Part shown: positions 16,729 to 23,595 of the stretch, piece by piece
How positions within the stretch are numbered: position 1 is the stretch's first letter
How the letters are laid out: each line of letters begins with the position of its first letter
Source of the DNA: JBGSIC01 sp041751875
Lineage (GTDB): Bacteria; Bdellovibrionota; FAC87; UBA2466; JACKAF01
Assembly (NCBI GenBank): GCA_041751875.1
Contig: JBGSIC010000013.1
Coordinates: 310,001 to 374,000 of the forward strand
Length of the DNA stretch: 64,000 bases
Direction of reading: 5' to 3'
The notes under the pieces: model-generated
Databases searched by the model: none
What the model was told of the DNA's origin: nothing
Seen by the model: the letters and a program-made list of their open reading frames with translations, nothing else
Made by a program: the position numbers and the translations under genes

Positions 16729-17571
16729 ATGGACGAAATTAGCCTTCATTCTGCGATTGAATCGATTCTCTTCGCTTCCGATAAGCCCATTACGGTTGAG
16801 CGCTTAAAGGAAGTTTTAGAAGAAGCCGCACCTAACGAAGAAGATCTGGAATCAGCGCTAAATGCTTTAGAAGCAAAATACCAAGACCCTTCTTTTGGCT
16901 TTGAAGTACGTAAAGCCCAAGGCGGTTATCAGTTTTGCACGAAGCAAGTAAACGCGCAGTGGGTAAGAAAGTTCCTTGAAAGCCGCCCGTTTAGGTTGAG
17001 CCGTTCGGCCCTAGAGACTCTTTCGGTGATTGCCTACAGACAGCCCATCACAAGAGCCGAAATTGATAAGGTGCGCGGCATTGATAGCAGTCATCTTCTT
17101 CGCACACTGATTGAAAAAGGCATCGTGAAGATGGCCGGTAAAGCGGATGTACCGGGACGCCCCGTGCAGTACGGCACCACGCAAAAGTTTTTGGAACTCG
17201 TGGGACTCAAATCTACGAACGAACTTCCCCCACTTTCAGAACTGAAAGAACTTGAAGGCGACGCCCCTACCGAGCGCGATCGCATTGAAGATGACATGAC
17301 CAAGTTCATCGAAGCTGACAGCATTTTAGAAGACCGCGCAAAAGAACTCGAAGCGGGCTTAGAAGACATTGGTAAGCTCATGGATTCGGCAGGCGTGATT
17401 CACAATGAAGTTTTCAAATCCGCGCTTCACGCGGAAGTGGCCACCGAAAACCAAAACGCCACGACCAGTTTCCAGGCGATGAGCCGAGGCTGGAAGAAAC
17501 CTAAGAAAAAGAAAGAGGAGGATCCCGTTTCCGAGAATCCTCCTCCGTCTTCAGAAGAACTCGCGCAATAA
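16729..17571 (+). CDS. scpB: Segregation and condensation protein B
   Basis: Partner of ScpA; ScpB dimers bridge the kleisin. Two winged-helix units are visible: AIESILFASDKPITVERLKEVLEE at the start and ALETLSVIAYRQPITRAEIDKVRGID followed by LLRTLIEKGIVKMAGKADVPGRPVQYGTT. The core ends near residue 170 (LVGLKSTNELPPL); about 110 residues follow that are acidic then Lys/Pro-rich (KKPKKKKEEDP, PPPSSEELAQ), which is longer than the usual 180-200 residues. The tail is probably disordered. It ends the htpX-trpS-scpA-scpB run. Confidence 0.94.
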   Translation: MDEISLHSAIESILFASDKPITVERLKEVLEEAAPNEEDLESALNALEAKYQDPSFGFEVRKAQGGYQFCTKQVNAQWVRKFLESRPFRLSRSALETLSVIAYRQPITRAEIDKVRGIDSSHLLRTLIEKGIVKMAGKADVPGRPVQYGTTQKFLELVGLKSTNELPPLSELKELEGDAPTERDRIEDDMTKFIEADSILEDRAKELEAGLEDIGKLMDSAGVIHNEVFKSALHAEVATENQNATTSFQAMSRGWKKPKKKKEEDPVSENPPPSSEELAQ

Positions 17572-17582
17572 CGCCTCGCCAT

Positions 17583-17615
17583 TGTCATTGCGAGGAGCAA
17601 AGCGACGAAGCAATC
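17583..17615. repeat. Half copy of the gtcattgcgag palindromic repeat
   Basis: The stretch gtcattgcgaggagcaaa followed by gcgacgaagcaatc is the left half of the same repeat family seen complete at 6629-6709. It lies in the 46-base gap between the convergent scpB and OmpA-like lipoprotein genes. The right arm is missing. Confidence 0.65.
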
Positions 17616-17617
17616 CC

Positions 17618-18190
17618 TTATTCAGCGACTGCCTGCTGTTCTTCTATTTTCACCACCACACGTCGGTTCTGTTGGCGTCCTTCCACTGTCGCATTATCCG
17701 CAACAGGTTCGGCAGCCCCTTTTCCTTTCACGCTAAGGCGTGCGACATCGATGTTGTAATTGGTTACCAGCATCTCGCGCACGGCTTCCGCGCGTTTTTC
17801 GGATAGCGCTTGGTTGTATTCTTCTTTTCCCTGATTGTCGGAGTGCCCTTCAATCACAGCGACCATGTTGGGCTTTTCCACAAGCTGCTGAGCGATCATG
17901 TCGGTCACTTTCACTTGGGACTCGGGCACGGCGTTTGAGGCATTTCTAAACTGAATGACAAGGCCGTCTCCCTCTTGAACGATTTCCTCAGAAACCTTTT
18001 CGGTCTTGGCCCAAGGCTCAAGCTCGGTGGGTTTCTCAGAAAGCTGTTCAGGCGATCCCGGCAGGGCCGCTTGGGCGACTTCTTGTTTCTTTTGCTTTGT
18101 GCTGGAACATCCCCAAATTCCCAGCGCCAGCACCATAAACGCGGGAAATAATACATTTAAAGCCCCTCGGCTTTTCACTCTGTCAGACAT
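17618..18190 (-). CDS. OmpA-family lipoprotein (Pal-like)
   Basis: A 190-residue lipoprotein: lipobox in VLALGIWGCSSTKQ, then a linker and a C-terminal OmpA peptidoglycan-binding domain (MVAVIEGHSDNQGKEEYNQALSEKRAEAVREML, then LSVKGKGAAEPVADN and RQQNRRVVV). The Asp and Arg that grip diaminopimelate are seen in GHSDNQG and NRRV. It should tether the outer membrane to the wall. ATG 18190 is chosen because AAGGAG lies just upstream and the signal peptide then begins properly; the longer frame to 18304 does not fit. No tol genes are adjacent, so I do not call it pal. Confidence 0.9.
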   Translation of the reverse strand: MSDRVKSRGALNVLFPAFMVLALGIWGCSSTKQKKQEVAQAALPGSPEQLSEKPTELEPWAKTEKVSEEIVQEGDGLVIQFRNASNAVPESQVKVTDMIAQQLVEKPNMVAVIEGHSDNQGKEEYNQALSEKRAEAVREMLVTNYNIDVARLSVKGKGAAEPVADNATVEGRQQNRRVVVKIEEQQAVAE

Positions 18191-18297
18191 TGGCTCTCTC
18201 TCCTTAAAGAATCTGCACCACAGTAGCGACCGATATGGCCGCTCACCACGTACAGGTATTGGACTCACCCTCCTCCTAAGTTGTGACAGATGCGAGT

Positions 18298-18327
18298 TTG
18301 ACAATAGGTAGGCCTAAACACTATGCT
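18298..18327 (+). promoter_or_regulatory. Strong sigma-70 promoter for the split tRNA-fMet
   Basis: A perfect TTGACA (18298-18303), an 18-base spacer, then TATGCT (18322-18327). Transcription would begin around 18334, about 9 bases before the tRNA 5' end. The pattern fits a stable-RNA gene. Confidence 0.75.
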
Positions 18328-18342
18328 CCGTCCCCTAAGTGT

Positions 18343-18689
18343 CGCGGGGTGGAGCAGCCTGGTAGCTCGTCGGGCTCGAAACCGCAGACTGAGGGTTTTG
18401 AATTTTTGCTAGATTCAAAGCCAATTCAACTCAGTTTCGCATTGGGCAGCACATCGAGAAATTGATGTGTGTATCCTGTCAAACTCGGGGAAGCCGTTAG
18501 CAAGGTAATCCCGAGCCAAGCTCTAGCGGAAGCTAGAGAAGGTGTAGAGACTTAATGGCAGGCATCTTAACGGTTCGGCCGAAGATGAAGAGAAAGTCCA
18601 GACCACAAACCAGCATTTGCTGGGCGGCGAAAGCCGAAGTGGTAAGCATAACCCGAAGGTCGTAGGTTCAAATCCTACCCCCGCTACCA
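18343..18689 (+). tRNA. Initiator tRNA-fMet(CAU) interrupted by a group I intron
   Basis: Exon 1 is 18343-18376 (cgcggggtggagcagcctgg... to cgggct) and exon 2 is 18647-18689 (cataacccgaagg... to gctacca). Joined they give a 77-nt tRNA with anticodon CAU, encoded CCA, and all initiator marks: no Watson-Crick pair at 1-72 (C1, U72), A11-U24 in the D stem, and three G-C pairs in the anticodon stem. The T arm is gtaggttcaaatcctac. The intron sits between U33 and C34; because both borders have a C, the exact cut is ambiguous by one base, but U before the 5' site and G at the intron end favour this choice. A promoter lies directly upstream and a terminator directly downstream. Confidence 0.95.
18377..18646 (+). 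ncRNA. Self-splicing group I intron (IC3-like), 270 nt, without ORF
   Basis: The core pairings can be traced: P4-type ctcggg (18484-18489) with cccgag (18510-18515); a P6a hairpin of 7 bp closed by a GGAA tetraloop (18521-18538); P7 gactt (18549-18553) with aagtc (18594-18598); P8 catctt (18563-18568) with aagatg (18582-18587). The phrases tcaaactcggggaagcc, aatcccgagccaagct and gagaaagtcca are close to those in the cyanobacterial tRNA-Leu introns of subgroup IC3. The intron ends in G and follows U, as group I splicing requires. I could not settle the P1 helix by eye. It has no open frame of use; the likely nuclease gene lies outside at 18788-19273. Confidence 0.9.
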
Positions 18690-18695
18690 TTTCAG

Positions 18696-18726
18696 CCCGC
18701 TAGGTTTTACCTAGCGGGTTTTTTAT
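18696..18726 (+). terminator. Rho-independent terminator of tRNA-fMet
   Basis: A perfect 9-bp stem, cccgctagg (18696-18704) and cctagcggg (18710-18718), loop tttta, followed by a run of T (18719-18724). It starts 7 bases after the encoded CCA and separates the tRNA transcript from the nuclease gene. Confidence 0.9.
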
Positions 18727-18787
18727 TTTCATCCACGCTCCCCTCACATCCTTTCATTTCCTCATTTATTCTCCTAGCTTCTCAAGA

Positions 18788-19273
18788 ATGATGACCAAGG
18801 CGAAAGGCGATATCGCAGAGCAAGCCGTTGTTCTCGAATGTTTGAAAAGAGGGTGGGAAGTTCTTAAGCCGATCGGAGATAAAAAACCCTACGATCTTGT
18901 TGCCGACGTTGATGGAACGCTTGTGAAGATCCAAGTGAAGGCCGCTTGGTTCAGCGAATCGACCAAGAATTTCGTTGTCGATAACCGCCGTACAAAAACA
19001 AATCGTCGATCGATGCTTCGGTCGACTTACTCACTCGCAGATTTTGACTTTGCAGTTGTCTCTATCTCGGAGTTACACCTATTTTATGTCTTTCCTGGAG
19101 TGGAATTCCTAGCGTATGCGAGTGAAATCCACTTAGTTGAGCAAGAGAAGCGCCAACGAAAACCTCGCTCTGCCCCCTTTCGAGAAGCATGGAACCTAAT
19201 CTCTAAATGGGTAAAAACTCAACGTTACGCAACTACAATATCTGGCATGAGAAGCTTATCGCCGGCATCCTAG
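18788..19273 (+). CDS. PD-(D/E)XK homing endonuclease-like protein (I-Ssp6803I family)
   Basis: A 161-residue protein of the small PD-(D/E)XK family that includes I-Ssp6803I, the homing endonuclease of the Synechocystis tRNA-fMet intron. Counting from ATG 18788, Glu11 (KGDIAEQAVV), Asp36 (KPYDLVAD), Gln49 and Lys51 (VKIQVKAAW) form the active site; the Q-x-K in place of E-x-K is the hallmark of that family, and as I recall the residue numbers equal those of I-Ssp6803I. The C-terminal part (SADFDFAVVSISELHLFYVFPGVEF region) continues the fold. It is not inside the intron: it begins 98 bases after the tRNA and behind the tRNA terminator. Predicted target is an intron-less tRNA-fMet gene. There is no strong ribosome-binding site; a second ATG follows at 18791. 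Confidence 0.85.
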   Translation: MMTKAKGDIAEQAVVLECLKRGWEVLKPIGDKKPYDLVADVDGTLVKIQVKAAWFSESTKNFVVDNRRTKTNRRSMLRSTYSLADFDFAVVSISELHLFYVFPGVEFLAYASEIHLVEQEKRQRKPRSAPFREAWNLISKWVKTQRYATTISGMRSLSPAS

Positions 19274-19287
19274 GCCATTACAGAGCA

Positions 19288-20373
19288 CTACTTGCCAGAA
19301 TAATATAACACTGCCGCTACGCCACCAAACTCGTTTAGCTTCGCCGCAGCTTTACCGTGCAGAAACTCAATGTCACAGTTATTCAAAATGCATTTGATAA
19401 CTAGCTTATCGAAATTTTCGCATTCAAATGGGACTGAAAACACAACTTTACTAACTTGACCTTGCTCTAAGGCAAGCCTGACTCCTTGTGGTTCTAGCAC
19501 AGCTGTCCCGCACGCATGGCGACGACTTACTAGTTCATCGACAAGAGCTAAGTCGTGCTCGGTCTCGCGTGATTCTGCAATGTCTTTAACATTTTTAGCT
19601 ATCTCATTGTTCGTACTATCGAATGACATCGGCTGAATTGTAATGAGCGATGCGTTTATACTTGGGTGCAAAGCATTTTTTACGGCATGAGCAATCTTTA
19701 AGTTACCGCCGAATACAAAATGCTCAATCTTGAAATCAGATTGCAAATATTTATTAATTTCTTCAGCAGCAACTTTTACAACTTGTCGTTCTGTCTCAAG
19801 ATCACGACGCTTGGATGCCTGCGTTCTCGCCGTTTGGCCACCAGGGCGCAACGATATTCCTCCCAAAGGACCAGTCTGCACTCTAGCTTCTTCGGACGGA
19901 ACAGTTAGAAACACTTCGTGAATTTTGGCCTCTTCCTCAGAGAATAAAACAACCGCAAACTTCTTGTAGTGATCCAAAGAAAACAATAACGGCTTAAGTT
20001 GTGGCGCTCCGTAATAGAGTTTTGTTTGAAGAGGAATAGGCAAGTTGAGGGTTAGAAAGTCCTGGTGATCGGTAAAAATTACCGTCGAACGACCTTCAGG
20101 CTTGTTTGTCTCAAGATGAGACATGATCATCTCTTCGGTGTTTTTCCATTTGTTCTGGGTATCGAGCCTCTTTAGCGCCTCAGAATCCAGTTGTTCCTCG
20201 ATGAGCTTAGATTCATTTTTTAGTTCGATGAGCCAAGCTGGTCGTTCCCGCTGATTGTCTTGAGCGGTAGTATCAAAGCCGACATATGCCGTGAGCATAG
20301 ATGTATCTTCATATTGATGTTCAATTATGAAAGTTCTCAGCGCGTCGAGTACGTCTTGAATTTCTTTTTTCAT
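19288..20373 (-). CDS. Bacterial eRF1/Pelota-like release factor-type protein (baeRF/Balon-like)
   Basis: A 361-residue protein with the architecture of archaeo-eukaryotic release factor homologues found in bacteria. The middle domain start is seen in KKFAVVLFSEEEAKIHEVFL; the last domain is L7Ae-like and ends LNEFGGVAAVLYYSG, close to the eRF1 ending (GFGGIGAILRY type). There is a basic insert (RPGGQTARTQASKRRD) in the middle, and no GGQ tripeptide in the classical eRF1 place, although PGGQT occurs at about residue 175. Relatives such as Balon bind the ribosomal A site during hibernation; others are untested. AGGGA lies before the ATG. It is convergent with the nuclease gene (14-base gap). 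Confidence 0.7.
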   Translation of the reverse strand: MKKEIQDVLDALRTFIIEHQYEDTSMLTAYVGFDTTAQDNQRERPAWLIELKNESKLIEEQLDSEALKRLDTQNKWKNTEEMIMSHLETNKPEGRSTVIFTDHQDFLTLNLPIPLQTKLYYGAPQLKPLLFSLDHYKKFAVVLFSEEEAKIHEVFLTVPSEEARVQTGPLGGISLRPGGQTARTQASKRRDLETERQVVKVAAEEINKYLQSDFKIEHFVFGGNLKIAHAVKNALHPSINASLITIQPMSFDSTNNEIAKNVKDIAESRETEHDLALVDELVSRRHACGTAVLEPQGVRLALEQGQVSKVVFSVPFECENFDKLVIKCILNNCDIEFLHGKAAAKLNEFGGVAAVLYYSGK

Positions 20374-20550
20374 TTTATTCCCTGGGCCAAAAAAAGTTTC
20401 AGTACCATGGAGCTGCTGCAGAGTCTAGCGTTTGTACTTTAGCGTGAAGCGGGGAGAGTTGTCCTGAAAAGAGACACCTACTGAACGTACATGGAACGGA
20501 AATCATAGGAAATGAGCATAGATTGTGGAACTTGAACAATGGGTGGAGGT

Positions 20551-21252
20551 TCAAACTACTGTTCCAAATAGTCTTCCAATTCCAGCAGTCGCAAGCATCG
20601 CAAGCACACCCCACAAAGCGACGCGGCCCGCCCCTTTCCAAATATTGGCTCCCCCCACACGGGCGGCAACTATTCCGAGTAAAATGAGAAATGCTAAAGA
20701 GGCCAAAGAAACTAAAGTAATTAAACTCTGCGGCGTTGAAATGAGGGCGATTCCTAATGGTAGAGCAGCGCCCAACGAAAAAGCCCCGGCGGAAGACAAC
20801 GCCGCTTGAACCGGCCGAGCTCTCAGAGTTTCGGTAATTCCCAATTCGTCTCGCGCGTGACTGCCTAAAGCGTCGTGCGCCATTAACTGCTCCGCCACCT
20901 TTACCGCCAGCTCCGGCTCGAGCCCCCTTCCAACGTAAATTTGGGCTAACTCCACACGTTCACCTTCCACATTTGCAGCAAGCTCCTTTCGCTCGCGGGC
21001 TAAGTCGGCATTTTCCGTGTCCGTTTGGGAACTGACGGAGACATACTCTCCGGCGGCCATCGACATCGCTCCAGCCACGAGACCCGCCACGCCGGTTAAT
21101 AAAATGTTGTGGGGTGAAGAATTCGCAGCGGCAACTCCGACGATCAGACTCGCTGTTGAAACGATGCCATCGTTGGCGCCGAGTACGGCTGCCCTTAGCC
21201 AACCGATGTGCTCGGAACGGTGTAATTCTGCAAGCATTGGTCTCTTACTCAA
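20551..21252 (-). CDS. VIT1/CCC1-family iron/manganese transporter
   Basis: A 233-residue membrane protein of the VIT1/CCC1 family. The start HRSEHIGWLRAAVLGANDGIVSTASLIVGVAAA is diagnostic; the second helix pair LLTGVAGLVAGAMSMAAGEYVSVSSQTDTE includes the conserved metal-path Met/Glu residues. A cytoplasmic metal-binding helical domain (residues about 85-140) and three more helices follow. It should move Fe2+ or Mn2+ across the inner membrane, probably by proton antiport. It stands alone, transcribed toward the eRF1-like gene with a 177-base gap in which I see no other gene. Confidence 0.92.
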   Translation of the reverse strand: MSKRPMLAELHRSEHIGWLRAAVLGANDGIVSTASLIVGVAAANSSPHNILLTGVAGLVAGAMSMAAGEYVSVSSQTDTENADLARERKELAANVEGERVELAQIYVGRGLEPELAVKVAEQLMAHDALGSHARDELGITETLRARPVQAALSSAGAFSLGAALPLGIALISTPQSLITLVSLASLAFLILLGIVAARVGGANIWKGAGRVALWGVLAMLATAGIGRLFGTVV

Positions 21253-21323
21253 CTTCGCCTCGTTTTAGTTGGTCCTTCTAATTCAACCCAAGTTCCTACC
21301 CGACTCCCTACTAGCTAGCCACT

Positions 21324-22430
21324 TTAAAGTGGCAAAGCCAACTGATCACTTTCTTCTTCCTCTTTGTCGCCGGTCTTAAGGTTACTGACGCTCACCCCAA
21401 GCAAACGTATAGGACGCCTTCCCGCTTCGGTGTTTCCCAAAAGGTCGACGACAACGGCGCCAATCAAAGCTGCATCGTAGCTATGCGCAGAAAGTGTGCG
21501 GCTGCGCGTGATGGAGGAGAAGTCCGAGTACTTTACTTTTAACACCACGGTTTTTCCGGGGAGTTCACGCTTCTGGAGAGTTTCTGCAACCTCTTCGGCA
21601 AGTTCTCCCAAAGTCTTTTTTAGACTTGCGACGTCCAGAATATCTTCGCCAAAGGTGGTTTCTGAACCACGGCTTTTGGGTGTGCGATCAGGATTGACTG
21701 GTCGGTTGTCTTCTCCTCTAGAGAGATGATGAAGAAAGAGTCCAAACTTTCCCATGTGCTGGTAAAGAAATTCTCTTTGTTGGTTGCGAAGATCTAGGGC
21801 CGTGCGAAGGCCCAGGCCGTGAAGTTTAAACGCGGTAGCAGGGCCCACGCCCCACAACCTTTCGACTGGTAACTTTGCAACAAAATCTAAAACTTTCTCA
21901 GGAGGAATGACGCAAAGACCATCGGGCTTTTTGATGTCGCTTGCGACTTTGGCGATAAATTTATTGGGGCCCACACCAGCGGAAGCGGTGAGATTGAGTT
22001 CAGATTTAATGCGCGCTCGGATGGATTGGGCGATTTGTCGGGCAAGTGGTTCACCGACCTTGTTCTCTGTGACATCAAGGTAAGCTTCATCGAGAGACAA
22101 AGGCTCAATGAGATCGGTGTAGTCAGAAAAAATGCCACGCAGTGCGCGACTAACTTCTTTATATTTGGAAAAATTGGCGCGCACAAAAAGAGCGCGGGGA
22201 CAGAGCCGAGACGCCTTATTGGAACTCATCGCTGAGCGAATCCCAAACTTTCGGGCTTCATAAGAGCAACTCGCTACGACTCCTCTACCGCCCGGTCTTC
22301 CCCCCACAATGACTGGCTTTCCTCTTAATGTGGGATCGTCGCGTTGTTCCACCGAAGCATAGAACGCATCCATATCAACATGAATGATCTTGCGCGCCTT
22401 GTGTTCCGTCGTCTCCATAAGGGGCGCCAT
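21324..22430 (-). CDS. dinB: DNA polymerase IV (Y family)
   Basis: Error-prone translesion polymerase, 368 residues. Catalytic motifs: IIHVDMDAFYASVEQRDDP (first Asp) and IEPLSLDEAYLDVTEN (Asp-Glu). The thumb helix-hairpin-helix is in LWGVGPATAFKLHGLGL. The little-finger domain follows, and the protein ends with QLALPL, a consensus beta-clamp-binding motif. The ATG at 22430 has GGAGGT 9 bases upstream. It is divergent from the FGE gene. I see no LexA-type box with confidence in the short shared upstream region. Confidence 0.96.
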   Translation of the reverse strand: MAPLMETTEHKARKIIHVDMDAFYASVEQRDDPTLRGKPVIVGGRPGGRGVVASCSYEARKFGIRSAMSSNKASRLCPRALFVRANFSKYKEVSRALRGIFSDYTDLIEPLSLDEAYLDVTENKVGEPLARQIAQSIRARIKSELNLTASAGVGPNKFIAKVASDIKKPDGLCVIPPEKVLDFVAKLPVERLWGVGPATAFKLHGLGLRTALDLRNQQREFLYQHMGKFGLFLHHLSRGEDNRPVNPDRTPKSRGSETTFGEDILDVASLKKTLGELAEEVAETLQKRELPGKTVVLKVKYSDFSSITRSRTLSAHSYDAALIGAVVVDLLGNTEAGRRPIRLLGVSVSNLKTGDKEEEESDQLALPL

Positions 22431-22535
22431 ACTACCAGAACCTCCAAAAAGATGAGCTTGGACTGTTCTTAAGAATAGTCCGGACCCATCCGTTCGGCCT
22501 TGCGGGGTATCCCCGATACGTGTTACTCCGCCGCT

Positions 22536-23516
22536 ATGACCAGCTGCCGGACAACCATGTTCCTATGTTTCTTTTCGCTTTCTGCGTTGGGTGCTCCCGC
22601 TGCCCCGGAAGGAATGGTAAATATCCCTGCGGGCGAATTTGAAATGGGCTGTGGGGAAGAGTGTCCGATGGAAGACGCCAAACCCGTTCATAAGGTGCGA
22701 CTTAAAGGCTTTTTAATAGATGAAACCCCTGTCACCAACGCGCAGTATGCGAAATTTGTAGAAAGCACAAAATACAAAACGATTGCGGAGAATGTGCCGA
22801 AAGCGGCGGACTACCCCGGCGTGCCGAAAGAAAAACTCAAAGCTGGCTCTGCGGTCTTTAAACCCACCAACGCGAGTTTAGAAAATCCCTACGCGTGGTG
22901 GGAATTTGTGGCGGGAGCATACTGGCGAAAAATTGAAGGCCCTAGTTCGAAAGACTCTGTTGTTGCTCACCCTAATTACCCCGTTGTGCACATCGCGTAT
23001 GAAGACGCACTTTCCTACTGCAAATGGACGGGGAAGGATCTGCCGACCGAAGCGCAGTTTGAATACGCCGCGCGCGGGGGACTTAAGCGAAAGAAGTTTG
23101 CCTGGGGGGATGAACTTAAACCCAACGGAAAGTTTGTAGCCAATATCTGGCAGGGAGAATTTCCCAAAGAGAACAAAGCAGAAGACGGGTTTGCCTCTCT
23201 CTCTCCGGTAACGGCTTTTCCTAAAAACGGGTATGGGCTTTTCGATATGGCGGGAAATGTATGGCATTGGACGAAAGATTGGTACCGCCCGGACACCTTT
23301 TCCACCCGCACTAAGGGCGGGAAAATTGTGGTTGACCCTGTCGGCCCTTCCGAAAGCCATGACCCCTCCGAGCCTGGCTCGCCCAAGAAGGTGCAAAAAG
23401 GGGGGTCCTTCCTGTGCAGTGATCTCTATTGTATTCGCTATCTTGTGGGCTCCCGGGGCCGGGGTTCCCTAGACAGTGGCTCCTCAAATTTAAGCTTCCG
23501 CTGCGTTCGCAATTAG
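22536..23516 (+). CDS. Formylglycine-generating enzyme (SUMF1 family), exported
   Basis: FGE oxidises the active-site Cys of type I sulfatases to formylglycine. The SUMF1 domain begins EGMVNIPAGEFEMG and shows VTNAQYAKFVEST, LPTEAQFEYAARGG and GLFDMAGNVWHWTKDWY. The two catalytic cysteines of true FGEs are present five residues apart in GGSFLCSDLYCIRY (about residues 294 and 299), so this is a real FGE and not merely an FGE-sulfatase-like fold protein. From ATG 22536 there is a clear signal peptide (MFLCFFSLSALGAPA). Most bacterial FGEs are cytoplasmic, so an exported one is notable. The sulfatase follows 79 bases later on the same strand. Confidence 0.92.
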   Translation: MTSCRTTMFLCFFSLSALGAPAAPEGMVNIPAGEFEMGCGEECPMEDAKPVHKVRLKGFLIDETPVTNAQYAKFVESTKYKTIAENVPKAADYPGVPKEKLKAGSAVFKPTNASLENPYAWWEFVAGAYWRKIEGPSSKDSVVAHPNYPVVHIAYEDALSYCKWTGKDLPTEAQFEYAARGGLKRKKFAWGDELKPNGKFVANIWQGEFPKENKAEDGFASLSPVTAFPKNGYGLFDMAGNVWHWTKDWYRPDTFSTRTKGGKIVVDPVGPSESHDPSEPGSPKKVQKGGSFLCSDLYCIRYLVGSRGRGSLDSGSSNLSFRCVRN

Positions 23517-23595
23517 GACTTTTACTAGCGTCTAATAAGCGTGGTATGCCCGAGCACAGTTAAACCGTTACGCACCACTCTGCTTAGGAGACCTT

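Noticed and set aside
18283..18465. 60-codon ORF crossing the tRNA-fMet exon and intron start
   Set aside because: It is a chance frame over a tRNA and intron; codons translate the tRNA itself and have no family support.
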